Source: Aphelocoma coerulescens (Eukaryota > Chordata > Aves > Passeriformes > Corvidae). Taken from it: 64,000 bases of DNA. Shown here one piece after another: positions 14,505 to 40,100 of the stretch. Below the pieces are notes generated by a model that had not been told where the DNA came from, did no database searches, and was given only the letters and a program-made list of their open reading frames with translations. The translations under genes were made by a program, and so were the position numbers. The stretch is taken from positions 12,666,001-12,730,000 of the forward strand of contig NC_091033.1 in assembly GCF_041296385.1 (NCBI RefSeq), read 5' to 3'. Numbering within the stretch: position 1 is the first letter of the stretch; each line of letters begins with the position of its first letter.

Positions 14505-15561
14505 TAATTTTTCTTTTCTTTTTTTTTTCTTTTTTTTTAAGATGCTACATAGTCAAACAAGATTGGTCTTTTTACGGCATAGGACTAGTTTACTACTAAT
14601 ATTTTTGTTTCTCCCCTAGATAGACTTATTTACATACAAAAACAGTTTCCTGACCACTATTTCCCCAATGCTTAGATGATCAAAACTCCCAACAATTGTG
14701 TAGTGCCCAAAAACACCAGGAGGCAGAAGAATCTTGCACCACTACAGCAGCAAATTTTTAGTTCTTTTCACTGGCTTTGAACAGGTGCCTTTTCATACCA
14801 CAAAGTATTAGTCAATTTTGTGACAATAAGGAAACATGAGAGGAAATACATTAAATAAGTCAAATATGCATTAAACATCTCTGAATAACATTTTAATTCA
14901 GCTAAATGAACCAACAGCACTGTAGCTTGGTCCCTTGGTGAGAACAAGGCATTGACCTTTATTCCAAACGAGCCCCTCGGTGCTGCCCAGCTCCCTCAGC
15001 GTTGCCACAGACAAGTCTTTGCAGCTTCTCACTACTCATTTAAGTGCCAAGAAGTTGGTAACTTGCACAGAGTTGAAGACACTGACAGAAACTGTTAAAT
15101 TTATGAGCAGAATGGTGGATTAACGTATTTTACAGAAGTTATCAACACCTCCTGCCTAACCCAGCTCCAAACATCCTTAGGGCCAGCTCCAGCAGTGGAG
15201 GAAGAGGTTTTTCTAGTTTTCCTTTTTTTTTTTCTTTTTTTTTTTTAAAAAGAGGTAATCCAGCAACATGTACCAGGGTCTAAGAATGTTTAAAATGACA
15301 TATACAATATTCCATTGTAGTGTTAAATCAGGATTTTCTCCCCCCCCTTCATCACTGAAGCATATTCTCTTTCATTCATTCCCTCACCATACATTTTGAA
15401 CTTTCTAGATTATGTTACATAGTATTTGTGCAGGGGTAATTTAAAGGCAAGACCTGTGAGATGTCATACATTAATTTTTTTTTAAACATTGTTATGAATA
15501 AATTTAATCCAATGATATGGCAGAACCATCAAACCAATTTACAATTTCCAGCATGCTGCCT

Positions 15562-15720
15562 CTACAAGGCTATTTTTCCTATAATTACACCAAAGACAAA
15601 GAACAAAACCACCAAAGCAAGTAGTCTGGAGCTGAGCCCTTCGTCCTTGACAGCAGCTGCAGAAGGAGATATTGGGTTGTTTGTCTGGGGTACCTTCCTC
15701 ATCCGCAGTCCATCTTCTTC
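15562..15720 (-). CDS. VAPB: VAPB coding exon 6 (C-terminus, transmembrane anchor)
   Basis: On the minus strand the acceptor CTTCCTTTAG precedes [10 protein letters not shown] at 15720, and translation runs 52 codons to TAG (15562-15564). It holds the end of the coiled coil, a variable linker, and the tail anchor from LLALVVLFF to GKIAL. The anchor's GxxxG supports transmembrane dimerisation in VAP proteins. The exon starts in phase 0. Confidence 0.97.
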   Translation of the reverse strand, partial: EEDGLRMRKVPQTNNPISPSAAAVKDEGLSSRLLALVVLFFVFGVIIGKIAL

Positions 15721-17888
15721 CTAAAGGAAGAGATATTGATTATTTCTACAAAAAAGCACTTTCAATATTCACCCTTATCATATTTATTTAGGTGGGTGTT
15801 ATAGAATAGGTGAAAGCGAATTTACAGCTAAGTTAGAGCTCTGTTTCCTGAATAATCCTGAGAAGGAAGGGTAGTGAGGCAGGAGAGGAATTCTGTATCT
15901 ACAGCAAAGCCACACTCTTGGAAATTTTCTCCTGCTAAGGGAGTGAGGAAGCAGTGAGGAACCTGCAAGAAGTCTTGTCTAAAGTCTAGAGACAGCTCCA
16001 GAACTTCAGAAAAGCGATGGAGAGAATGGCATGAAGGTGCTTTTCTTGCTCTGTAAGCAAGTAAGGTGCTGTTGGGGAAAATGTTTCTCAATGCAACTAA
16101 GATGAAGTTGCACGTTTTTCACAACCCAAGGCAATTACACTCATCATTCCCCATGTCAGATGTCACAAGTAAATCCTCCCAGCCCTTGAAGGGAAATCTG
16201 TTTCTCCCATCATATTAATGCTGACATTTTGACATGAACCTAATGGCAATAATTAGGATATTTTCTTGGTACAACTTTGGCAGCTCACCTGATTTAAAGA
16301 TGAGACAATGGATAAAACAATGTAAAACCAGCAGATATTCTCATTTCAAGTGGGGTGAAGCTCCCCTCAGCTCTCCCTGAGCTGTTGTTCAGCACAGCTG
16401 TGTGTTAGCACACTCCAGTCACATACACACACACTCAGAGCACTTCAGGACAGGGGCAAAGGAGTCTTTTGTGACTTAATTTCTGTCCAGCTGAAGCAAC
16501 AGTGTTAGACTTTTTAGATACAGTATTATAGTGCAAAAGTATAAGGTACCAAAGCAAAAGTCTCCAGTCTATACTTAAAAAAAAAAATTCAAGAAATAAA
16601 ATTGTAATAAAAGTTACTGCAGCCTTAAAAATTGTCAGATAAGCGAAGTTCAAGGGCTCAGGGTATGTCAGTGCTTCTCACTTTCGAATTTAAAGGGGCA
16701 CCTACATGATCTGAAAGTGAACTTATTTTTTATTAACTAATTAATTAATTTACTCACTGAAAGCCCCAGGCTACCTAATACCTCACAGCTGCTCTAACTC
16801 TAAATGGGGACAACTGACTTTAGTAAACAATAAAATGCTGTTTACATACAACAAATTTTGTATAGAAACAACAAATTCTCATTTTAAATATTTTAACTTC
16901 CCTCTGACAGTGACTCTAGCCTGACATTGACAGCACCTGGTAGCAGGCAGTGATTTAGCATTGTTTTCTGATGTTTTACAGATGTTTTTAACACTCCACA
17001 AAGGGAACAAAGAGCTCACTGATCAAGGACGTTACTGTAAGACATCAGCTCAATTCTAGATAGCTCCTGCAGAGTGTTTATTCAAGACTGATTTGCAAAA
17101 CAATTAAATTTAATTTAATTTAGAGTATTGAGTATTTAGGGTATTGAGTTGCTGGCAAAATAAGAACAGAAGGAGAAGTTAGGGTCATGTCTGTTATGTA
17201 CACATATTATTTCTGTGCAAAACAACACTGTTTTCAAGAATTCCTCCATGCATCAGCCAGTCAAAAGCAGCATCAGAGCTGAGAGAACAGAGCTCCTTTC
17301 ACTGGCTGCAAGAGTCACAACATCTACACTTTCCTTGGTGCTGATATCTATGGAAGTCGATACAACAAATCAAACTACTGTAAAAAGGAGTTTTTCAGCA
17401 GTGATAAAAGTTTCTCAAGTACTGGATTTCCCAGCCATGTGCTGGATATGACAGGAAGCACATTTCCCATTCATGTGTCTTAATTTGGCCATTTCAGCAG
17501 CACATTACAGGTGCAATTACTGAAACACCCAGTATTTGCACAACACTGCCCTCAAGCTCCCATCAGTTTGGGGAGAACAGGGCCAAGTCCAACACTGAAT
17601 GCTTAATTCAGACTGAGAAATTAGGTGGGAAAAGAAAAAAAGAGAGGGAATTCACTCCTCTGGGTTGCTACCCAATCACCTTCTGTGACTGCATGACTTG
17701 TGCCTCCTTTCAAAGGGACCATTGATTTCAGCACCTTCTCAGAGTTTACAGAGAGAAACCTGAATTATCTTTTACTTTATAGACAATATTAAAATATTGT
17801 GCTAAAGTCAGGCAACCAAACCTTTAAGATGGAAGCTTCTTTTTCAGGAAAGGGGTAAATCTGAAAAGAAAACAACAGTGATCTTTAC
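15721..17888 (-). other. VAPB: VAPB intron 5
   Basis: A 2,168-bp AT-rich intron with donor GTAAAG and acceptor TTTAG. It includes a TAAT-rich stretch near 16730-16752, an ATTTA-type repeat near 17100-17125 and a perfect 8-bp-arm palindrome at 17783-17800. No other gene was seen. Confidence 0.9.
17783..17800. repeat. Perfect AT-rich inverted repeat
   Basis: ACAATATT - AA - AATATTGT, perfectly self-complementary, in VAPB intron 5 about 90 bases from exon 5. It may be chance in AT-rich DNA. Confidence 0.85.
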
Positions 17889-18065
17889 CTTAAACTGTTT
17901 GTTCTCCTCCCGTAACCTCTGAACTTCTACTTGAAGCCTCTTATAGTCTTCCATTACTTTCTTAACTTCAGTGTCATCCAAAGAAGAACTTATTGATTTA
18001 GACATTACAGAGGAATCTGTCTTTGTTGCAGTTGTGGATACAATTTTATTTATTTCTATGTCATG
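17889..18065 (-). CDS. VAPB: VAPB coding exon 5 (linker and coiled coil)
   Basis: A 177-bp exon in phase 0 at both ends (residues 133-191). It begins HDIEINKI after the acceptor TTTTTTAACAG and ends REENKQFK before GTAAAG. The Ser/Thr-rich linker is followed by [12 protein letters not shown] and the leucine heptads of the coiled coil. Its length is divisible by three, so skipping it alone would keep the frame. Confidence 0.97.
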
Positions 18066-29412
<11,347 letters not shown>

Positions 29413-31734
29413 CTAAATCTCTGTTCACAAATCTTATAAAGTAATTAGATGTTCAATTTCCATCTGCAGCATGTACAGATAATCATGCACGCAAAGCTGA
29501 GGCTGCCGCCAGGCCCCAGCCCAAGAGCTCATCATTAACAGCAAAACAAAAGGGGGAAATCATTCACACATTGTGCCAGCACCACAACATGGCATTCAAA
29601 GGATGCCAAATTCCCTGCTGTGTCACAGTTGCTCCATTCTAGTCACTGAAACCCAGGCTAGCAGAGAGACCAACAAATACCCATGCTGTAGATGACAAGT
29701 AGTGAGTACAATACAGTTTGTTAACCAGGCAAGGAATGGGAATCAAGAACTAACACAGACCCGTCTGCACATGAAGCTGGACCTCCACAGAACCAGGATT
29801 CCACCACGTATTCAGGAATGTCATACCAAAACCAGTAACAAAAGCATTTAGGGTACATCTCCTTTCACCTACCAAGTTATTTTGTGATTTTTTTTTTGTG
29901 TTTTTTTTTTTTTAAATAAACTCTCTTGTCAGCTAGAAATTATAAACCAGAATAAATAAAATAGCCTATCTCGCCCAGGACAGGAAATAACCATGTAGAA
30001 ATAGGAAAATTTTTAGACACTGAGAGCACCAGCAAAGATTCCCATATCAGCAAAGCCAAAATCAAACCATTGTCAAGATCTGCAACACCAAGTGCAGGCA
30101 AATCCATTTCTCTCAGGCTCACTACCTAATTGAAACTCCCAAATCCCTCAGGGAGAAGAAACTCTGATTTCCTACAAGACACTGATAAATAAGACAGGTA
30201 GCACACAACTACAGTGCTTTACAGGAGGTAAAGAAGTAAAATTAAAAGAAATATAACCACACTTTGATCAACTGTTTTCTCCACAGAAGTGATTAATTCA
30301 ATGCCTGAATAAAATACCTTCATCTGCCCTCAGGAGTAAAAACAAATTGGTCAGAAAAAAGCATCAAACTTTTCCTTGCAGAAATGGCAGCCCTAAAATT
30401 GAAAAAGGGTGAATGACAATGATAAAAATATTGGCAGGCAGCATTCCACCACCCTCCTCTCACAGCATGGATGGTTTGATGTAATTCAAGTTTGCTTCTT
30501 ATTCTACACAAATTTGTCTCCTAAGACAATGTTTAATCCAGCTCTAACAGTACTACAGTCCTGCAACCTCTATCCTTGATCCAATTAGTTTAAAGTAATT
30601 AGAAGGGAAAAAGCCTCAAAACAATCACACATATAACAACCCCAACCAGACAAGGCAGCACCATTTCTGTCTGCACTCTGAGCAAACCAGCTTTGCAATC
30701 CAACACGGGAGCAAACAAAAATTGAAACAATAACATTTTCAGATCCCATGGCAAAGGTTTCACTACAACTGTGCCTGGTGAAACATTGAGATGTGAAAGA
30801 GAATGAAACACAACTGTCAAGTCTTCTCTGTGTTCTGCATGCAGAGAGAGACTTTAAGTTAATGGAAAATAACTGGCCAGAAAAAGCCATGAGGTGTTAA
30901 AGAAGTTAAACAAGCCAAACAATCAGAAAAATCCAGCAAACATTAGGTGTGTAAGGACAGTAGCAGATCTTCAAAACAGCTCTAACTGGGAGAAATCTAA
31001 CATTTCAGAAGAAATTATAGGATGCCTAAGCAATAAGGATGTGTCTTTACTAAAAAATTACAGCTTGAGCTGTTCCAGCACAGAGGGAGGGTTGGCTGTA
31101 CAAAGCCCTACATATGCAGCTGCATCCTCAGTAGTGCTTTACTGGTCTGCATGCTGGGATAGATTTCCTGGGGGAAATACCATGTTTTTACTTGGCTGAT
31201 CCATGAATGTGTGCGGGATTTGTGTGCCCCAGCACAGAGCTGCTGTTTGAAATAGTAATACGACAACAATTCTGTCTGGAAAATAATTTCCAAATGGAGT
31301 TACTTATTGCTAACATAGATCATACCAAAATATTTGGCAGCACAACCTGTCAGCAGACGGAACTCATTTCTTCTTGTCTGCTTGGTGTTTCCTCTTCTGT
31401 TCTGTCCACTAAACCTTAAACAGTTTATTTAGCTACATTTCCCCCAAATTACAGGTTTTACAGCCACCACAACTATACTAGAAGGCTGACATCTGCTTCC
31501 AGCAAACCTGTGTGCAGGCACACTCCTTATGGCACTGCTGTTCAAAGCAAAGCAAAACACAGCAGACAAATGCAGCATTAACGTGCCATGAAGGTGTCCT
31601 GACGTGTGTAAAAAAATAAACAGACCACAGGGTATTACTCAGGGGTAATTGGGGCATGACAATGAAATATTATCACTTGGCTGGCCTGCCTTTTAAGAGC
31701 AAGGCCCACGGACTGCCAACTCAGGCTGATATGA

Positions 31735-31774
31735 AACCTTGGTCGCCTGTTGTTGGGTTACTGTAGCCAAGGTT
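31735..31774. repeat. Inverted repeat with 8-bp arms
   Basis: AACCTTGG at 31735-31742 is mirrored by CCAAGGTT at 31767-31774 across a 24-base loop. The arms resemble nuclear-receptor half sites (CCAAGGT), but this is only a resemblance. Confidence 0.7.
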
Positions 31775-34700
31775 ACAGGTTTTTTGGAGAGGTTGGGCTA
31801 TGTGGGAGAACTTATCTCAGGACAGACACAAGCTAATTCTGCACTAGAGATACACCTTTGCTATACAGCATCTGGATTTGAGCACTGTAGATAAGGCTGG
31901 TGTGGGTATTAACAGCCATGTGAGATGCACAGGGACTCTGAAGCTTCATTTTCCAATGCAAGGCATTGGGACTTCTGCAAACATACATACAGTAAGAGGA
32001 AACACTCTTCACTTCTTTCTGGTAACTTTGTCCTCATTACAAGTGGATGGACTATTTATACAAGTTTATGCAACACCTGGACAATGGTTGTACTTCCAAG
32101 GTGGGCTGAGAGCACAGTTAAGCCAGACTGGTGCATCTGGATGGTACTTGGGTAAAAGCCACAAGTGAAGACTGACTCTTAAAACCCACAATCCGTACTT
32201 AATCACATTATTTTGTTTTGAATGTTTTTTCGATTGCTCATAATATTTCTAGATAAGTTGAACTCATACTAAGGCAGGGTGCTTTCCAAATGACAATCTG
32301 CACTTTAAAATCATCCCAAATGTTTTTCACACATGTTTTTCAAAGATCATGAGAAAAATGCCACTGGTGTCATCCCAAGGACAAAGTTATGGGAAACAGG
32401 GTCTGTACATGCATCATCTGACATGGGGTTGTCACGGGAGCAAGCTGTCTAGAAGGAAGAATGTAGTAAATTGAATTTGGTGCAGAAAGTCTGAAATATT
32501 CCACAAGGGCTTGGTGACTTTCTCCTGCCAAAATAAAGTCAACTTGTGTTAATGCAAAGTGGGCATCTAGTGATACACAAACAACCAGTATTACTGGAAG
32601 GAAAGGAAACATTACCTCCTATACTCATGAAACAACAAGCAGTAAGAGGTATGCTGGTTTTTCATAGGACTACTTTTCATCAGGCTTATTTCCGAACTGT
32701 GGCTTTTCACCCAGGCACCACACATCCAACCCTTCACGTTTGAAGATCACAGTGTTATCTCAGAATTTTCTACACTCCATTTCCTATTCAAACACCAGTG
32801 CTGTATCAATTTTTCCTAAGAGAGCCATTCTGCAGTATATGGCATTGTAATATCCCACACCATTTTAGTAATAATACAAAAGTCTGGGAATTAGGTCAAA
32901 GGAACACGATGTCAACTCTATTTAAATTTTAAGTAACTCTCACTGCAATAGAAATTGCTCATAATTGTACCAGCAAATCCAGGCTGATAACTTTTTGATG
33001 AGCACAGTACTCACTGTGAGTTCCTTGCCACTCGCTCCTCAAAGAAACCACATTACACAGCCACATTATTTGTACTACATCTTAATACAACCATCCCCAC
33101 TTTAACCAAAATTCCATGCTTTGGCATGGCAAATAATCAGTCCTCATGTTGTTTGGCACATGAAAGAATTTAGCATAAGTACCAGCAGAGGGAAAGCTTT
33201 GATGGCCCAGGCTTGGGCAGGAACATTCAAACCCAGCAGGGACAGTCCTCTGCAGATCTGTACCTGCAATTATCACTACATCTTTATAATTAACTACACA
33301 CATCAGGTGGGCCACAGGGTTGCTTAATTCCTGCATGAGTCCATCTCACTGCTGAAAGGGGAGGTGGTCTGGCATCTCATCTCCACCAGCTGCCTGTGCA
33401 AGTTGCACTGTGTTCCTCTGCATGGGCCAAGAGCAGAGCCAGGGAGCTGCTGGGGCTGGAAATTAATCCACTTACCAGGCAGGGAGAGAGGGAGGGGGCA
33501 GTGGGGAAAAGAAAAAGGAGAATCAGTTTTCAGCCAGAACACACAGCACTCAGACCTGGTATCAGGGAAACTGCATCCTCCTGCACAGCATTCTGCCAAT
33601 TTAAGGTCTCACAGCTGTAGGTTAAAGCTTGCAAGCACATCTGGGCATACGTGCTGCAGTCACACTTGCAGTGTTGGCATAGCTGCTGAAAGTAATTAAG
33701 GCACATACATCATTTTTTGGGTACTTTTATTTAATGCAAATTCTCATCTGCTAAAAGCTAGACATCTCTAAAAAATGTAGTGAACTTTTCCAAGAAAAGC
33801 ACTGCAGGAATACTTGATACATAATCATGTTCAACTGGCAGCCATTGATCCACAAGACTAGGAATAAATTCTCATCAAACTGCCCATGTTATTCCCAGAG
33901 TGTTTTAGATGCACTTTCAGCATCTTCCCCTAAATAACTTTTGCAACTCCAGCTCACCACAGACATGCATCCAACAGCAAGGTAATTGGAAACAGGCAGA
34001 AATACAGGCAGAGCTTCTTGTGAGATAACCTCTCTTGTACTTCCTTTGTGGAAAGCAGTGGAATGCAATAATAGGAGGGAAGGATGTATTTCACCATGGT
34101 TTAATCCCACTGATGTGTCAGATGAAAGTCATTAATCACCTGACACATTAATCAGCCATAGAAAGGTAACTGAAGAATCTTTAATAAGGGAGATGGTGGA
34201 AAGCAGTAGAGGGGAAACCAAAATTGCTTTGTGACTATTCTCAAGAGCCCAAATCCTACATGTGATGGGTAGATGTCCACATGGAGCAGTAATTAATCCA
34301 GTGAAAGAGCCACACTGACCCTGTGTGAGTGGAGAGGATGGGGGCTGAATGTGATACTCATCCCTTCCCCATTCTACACCCCACGCTGGCCCCTCTCCCA
34401 GGGCATTAAGTGCCTCCCCCTAGCTCTACTAGCCCTTCAAACTGGGGATGCCCCTTGCCCTGCTCTAGAGAGATGTCAGCACCATCAAAAAGCCACCACA
34501 CCCATCTCTCCATCTGATTAGTTCAGTCTTTCTACCTGCAACTTTTCCCATCTTCACATCTGAGTGGTTTCTCAGTTCCTTTACTGCCTCTGACAGCACC
34601 AAGTGATTTCATTTTATTTCCATGGGCTCTCCCATTTTATTTTTGTGGATGTCTATCAGCATTACAGACAGGCAAAATAAAACCAGCAGTGATGTGCAAG

Positions 34701-37103
34701 AAGGCTCAATAACAGGTGAAGAACTTGACTTACTGCATGCTCCTTTTTAAAGTCATATATAAAGCTGATGACCTTTGAAGATAAACACTAAAATGAAAAG
34801 AGCTGAAATGTCAAGCAAGACATCTTGAGCTATCAGCCAGGTGCCTGAGAATCAAGAACACCCAAGATACACTCAAACTCTCCCAGCACCTTACTTGTCT
34901 TTAGACAAATCACTTAAAGGGCTTGATCTTCTGCTATTAAGAGCCTTAAGAGTTGACATCAACTCCAAAACAGAAGCAGGTTTGGACCCTTATAGTTTCA
35001 CTCTCCGTCAAGTAAGGAGAATACTTACCTAATTACACAAAATCTTGTGAAGATTAGTGTTTTTAAAAGTACCGTGTGCCAAGGTTTAATCATCATCATC
35101 TGGCTCTGGAGACTTTCATAATTAAGCGAGCATCCGCAATTTTTGAAATCAAAGAAGTCAAAAAATCAGAAACAAGAAGAGCCTCTGTTGCATAAATATC
35201 TGATTTCACAACTAACTCACTGAGAGAACCCAAATCCCCCAAATTTGCTAATTATTTTAAAAAACAAATCCTTGTGTAAACCACTTGCCAAGCTTTTGAC
35301 CTCAGCTCAGATTTTAAAAGGAATTAGCTACAAAGCCCCACCCTGTGGAATCAGTATCTTTACTCCCAGCACCCACCTCCTCACCCAAAAGAGCCCTTGA
35401 AGCAAAGTGACAGGAGGGGAGTGGTCCCTTCCACTTCTGCTGTGTCAAACAGTGGATGCCTGGATGAAAAAACTTACAAAAATAGAAGCAACATCCACAT
35501 CACTCCCTATGCAATAGCTGATGCAGTGGAGCAATTTTTTTAAGAAGTATGCAATCAATAAAGTTACCTAAGAAAATAAAAAAAAAAAAGGTGAAGAAAC
35601 CCAACAAAGTTACATGATCCAGATGCCAAAATTGGAGCAAGGTTGGCAGTAAGTTATTCCATTTAGATGGATTAATCAGTGTCCTTCCCTGGCCTATTCT
35701 GGCATAAACTATTTTTCTCAGAGCATGCCTCATGCTTAGTTGGGAAAAAAACCCAAACCCCAAACAAATATGAGACTGAAGACTATTTTCAGGGTATCTA
35801 TTAGTATGTAATTTTTGTCACCTTTTATCCCTCAGAGGATCATTAACAGTCTGACTTCACAGTTGTAAGAACTGAGAGGCCACACATAAGCTTGCCAAGA
35901 GAAATAGAAGAATATGTCCTTCATATAATTTTGGTACCAGTGTCATTTGTTTTTTCCCAACTGATCTCTTCAGAGTTTTCTTACACCCAAAAATGTTACC
36001 TACAGCAAACTTCAGCAACAAAATCACACAACATGAACTATTTTCTCTGCATCATAAAGTTAAACAGATTTCTGCACACACTTGCATAAACAAGAGACTG
36101 AGAGCAGCCTTGGTGAGCTTTCAGAGGTGTATCTCTGTTTCAGCTGTGCTTTCAGATCCTTTTAGAACCAAGTGCCAAACATATTGTATTACTTTTCTTG
36201 TTCTGCACACAAATATCACATGAACCAACTCTGTCCAGGTATGGAAACAGCTCAGGAAACAGTGGCACAGCAGCTGCATCTCTTTCAATAACTATGATGT
36301 AGCCAGATCCACTTAGAGTATGGCACCTCCTTACTCTACACAGCCTGGAGCTCCATCCATGGGGCAGAGAAAGGACACAAACAAAGCCCAGGCTCCCAGG
36401 AGAAGTGGGGATGCAGCAAAAGAGCAATGAAGCCCTGATGTGCAAACCTTCCCGACAAAAACACTGCTAAAGACTGAAGTCAGTGTAAAATGTTTCCCTG
36501 GAAGAACCACCCTGATTTCAATCATCAATCCAAGCTACACTTTTTCTTCTAAAGTGATTTTTTTCCTGGTCTAATTTCATCACTCATCTCCATTTCAAAT
36601 GCACATTAAAATGTTCGGGAAGGAGCAACTTAACTACTCCAATTTTATGCTCACATATACTCCTCAAATAGAGAAATTTGATGTGCAACTTAAATAGCAA
36701 ATATTTTAAGTGCAAAACTGTGCATAAATTGAAAATACCAGAAGAAACAAACAAAATTAGATATTCTGGGGATGCACAAAGAATAGCTGCTTTTCTAATA
36801 AGTTTAAAAAAAACCCAAGCCACATAAAATAGACAGTGGGATACTATTTATGGCTACAAATAAGGAAGGAATCCTGAGTTTAGCAAGATATATTTCAAGG
36901 GAGCCACTTGAAAACCAGCCTATTAATTGTACTTTCAGGACCAAAGGGGAAAAAAAAGCAAAACAAAATCAGAAATTTAGCCAGCAGCAGTGAGAAAACT
37001 TGACTGAAAAAAAACTAGTCAGTTTATAAATATAAATAATATAAAACTGACAGTTTATATGTGTGGCATAGAACAAGAAACAAATGTCAAGTCGTGTTCT
37101 TCA

Positions 37104-37155
37104 AGCCTAAACTTCTGTCTTTTCCAATCTAAACAATTCCATGATTCTATGATCA
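37104..37155 (+). mobile_element. CR1-type LINE 3'-end remnant
   Basis: The plus strand reads CTGTCTTTTCCAATCTAAACAATTCC followed by the terminal ATGATTCTATGAT repeat, typical of avian CR1 3' ends. Only the last few dozen bases survive; no reverse-transcriptase frame is present nearby. Confidence 0.75.
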
Positions 37156-40100
37156 TCTGCACCACTGTATGACATCAGTAAGCACAGTGTAATACCAGCT
37201 ATACAAAAATTAAGGGGAAAAAAAAATGTTACTACCCTTAGATTTTTGCTCCTAGTCTGGTAAAAATATAGGAAGGCCAGAAGAAGAGACATCACAAACC
37301 AGAGGAAATGCAAATATTTTGAGAAAACACAAAATAAATTGTTAATTCACATATCACAAGAAACACTAATTGCAAATATCAACAGGCAACAAACATAAAA
37401 TTGCACGGGAGAGGGTGAACTGCTGGGAGAAACATCAGAAGCATCAGTGAGGATGAAGTAACTGGTGTGATGAAAAAAGGAGCAGTCTTGGGAAAAACAC
37501 GAAAGTGCAATTTTTTTTCTTGAAAGAATTACATAGTCATTTGACATGCCTTCTACAAGCACAACTAATTTGTCTTTTAAATTGCTTGCAAAAACATAAG
37601 ATTTGGCTCCATAGTGATCCCCACACCTACATGATTTTATAATCTGCATCCTAAGTAACTGGATCACCAGGCAAACCTCCCCCTTCTCTATTTTTCCACC
37701 TCTCATGGAAACCAACCAAGAAAACAGGATTAAATTTAGAATGATAAAATCTTTAATCCATGCACCATGGTATAAGGGACTTCGTTTACAGCTCAGAGAA
37801 CTAGACACTAAAGTAGTTTAGTAAAGAGATTATTTTCATAAAGTATTTATAATAACGTGGGGTAAGTACTGCAGGCAGCAGCAGTACCCAATCTGTACAA
37901 ACGTTTTTGAGGCCAGGAGAATTACAGTTGAATTGAGCAATTTTCAGAACAGCTCTAATAGAGAAAGGACAGACTCAGCCCTCAGTCTGGGTTGTGTTGC
38001 TGGTGTGAACACACAATCACTTCGATCCGTGTGCACCTCTGCCCTGCCCTGAATTAAACAGGGCAATGGTGATTTGCTTTGCATACATTTCCAATGACAG
38101 CAAGACCGTGACAGCTGTTCCAGACCCACGGCACAAATCCCTCTTTACAAAAGGTTGCCTAGCAGGCCAAATTTTAAACTCAACAACATCCCAGGCATCT
38201 CAGAAAATATCCTATATGGCTCTACAGACATCTTGGTCTACAAAGAAAGGGTTTATATATTGAAAAAATTCTGGGTCAAATGCCAGAAGAAGAGATTTAG
38301 CATGAATCTAACCCCTAGCTTGGACAAACTGGTACTTAAATATTCATATATGTATGTAAAATAGGCTTCCTTTCTGCCTCTGGTCATCACATAGGAAGAC
38401 AAAGGACCTTCAGTGTTACTTGTGGTAGGAACTGTCACACCAGTGCCAGTCCCTGATCTAGAGGGGAGAGGGCTCCAACTGGGAAGAGTTCCTGGCCTAA
38501 TCAGTGAGGATTTACTTGCAGAAAAAACCCCAACAAAACAACAATTGCAGCAGCAAGATGATAATGTTAAAGATCACATTTCTTACAAAGATGAAATTTA
38601 AGTCTGAAACAACAGCTGTCACCACAAACAGAACTGTTGCAAACACCATCAATAAGGCTTTCAAAGCCAAGCAGCCACACTGACAGGGAAAGTAAAGAGG
38701 CTGTTATGGTACCAACTATGAAATGCATTCAGTAGTTATTAGCTGTTCCCAGCAGGCAGCAAATATAAGACCAATATGGTAACAAGATAGTAGAAAATGA
38801 GTGTGACTGCAAGATGTGGGCAGAATTAGCAAGGGTCATTTGATTCCTGCACCACCTCAGCTGGGCAGAAAGCAGAGGCACTCAGAAACAAGACAAACCC
38901 TCACTCCCCCAGTTTCCTACAAAAATTGCATTATAACATATGCAGAAGTTGTTCATTTGATCCAAAACTCATTTGATGCAATCAATACCTTCCAGAGCTG
39001 GCTGCATAGAACAAATTAAGCTGCTTTTAAAATTGGGTATTTGTTCATAGATGTAAGCTGACCTGAGCTCATGAAGTTGGATCATTTGCTATGGTGATGA
39101 TGCCTTTTTTCCAGTTGAGTTTCAAAACAGATCTGACAATCTATTTAAAGGTTTGTACTTGAATTTTTACAATCCTAATTCTGAATTAGAGAGCAATTAA
39201 ACAGAATTCATTCTTCTATTTAATGGTAGCTAACCTATTTTAGAAGAAATAAAGCATTACACGACTACTGGTAAGTTTTTAATTTACAAAACCCATGCAA
39301 TGAGGAAAAATAGGTAATAATTTATTTTCCAGTGAGAAGGCACTATCAGGAACTGCTGTATAAATTTCTGCTCCATATTCCTTTCACGGGTGACAGGACA
39401 CTGCACATGGCATGCAGGGCAGCAGCTGGTAAATACAATTTACTGCTAAGTACCAGTGCGAACCTGCATCCATTCTGACACATTAACTGTGTCTTTATTT
39501 TGCCATGATAGCCATGCTCCTAGGACTTGAGAGAGCCACCCCTTCCATCTGTATTTTCAATATAATCTGTTATCAGATATATCTTCTGATGTGATGAATA
39601 GAGGTCACATCGCAGCAACCAAATCAGACTGGCAGGCTGCCATCCCAATGAGCTTTAAATAACAAACTTGAAAAACTTTTTCACGTATCATTGCAATAGC
39701 TCCATAGCTCAAAGTGAGCTGAAAATCCATGGACAAACATGGGATTCCCAAGGAACTGGAAGCTGTGAATGTATGTGTCCTATTCTGTACAGTAAAGGCA
39801 AGGAGTTGGTCACATTTAAAACATAAAATCCCACCAAACTAAGAGAAGCAATGGCCAAGTAACAAATTTTATCACTGCATTAGGTCTTTCCCTGAAATAG
39901 TAATACTTTGATCCTATTAATGCTCGTAACTTCAACTGGAATTCTTAAAATCTGTGCAGTACAAAATTATTCAAAAGTCCTTAACCCATAAATCACATTG
40001 ACCAAAGCCTTCAAGGAGATTGTGGTATTTTTGGAAATAGTCTTGGGAGACCTAAATACATTAATTAAATTTAACAGAAGATGCAGTTAAACCTCCTTGA

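Larger units (their letters stand above)
5606..15561. other. Convergent intergenic region including VAPB 3' UTR
   Basis: About 10 kb between the tails of APCDD1L (+) and VAPB (-). No open frame here matches a protein family I recognise. The part nearest 15561 is the VAPB 3' UTR, whose length cannot be fixed from sequence. The human VAPB mRNA has a long 3' UTR, so much of this interval may be transcribed on the minus strand. Contents noted: G10 run at 6404-6413, palindromic ATGCAT pair at 9351-9372, a TATA-like/donor/poly(A) combination on the plus strand at 9472-10439, and pyrimidine-rich runs near 14510-14540 and 15210-15247. Confidence 0.6.

Noticed and set aside
37347..37808. 153-codon open frame on the minus strand in VAPB intron 1, ending next to a CR1 remnant
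   Set aside because: No recognisable domain or composition of a real protein. A frame of this length is not unexpected by chance in 64 kb of AT-rich DNA read in six frames, and no splice context supports it.
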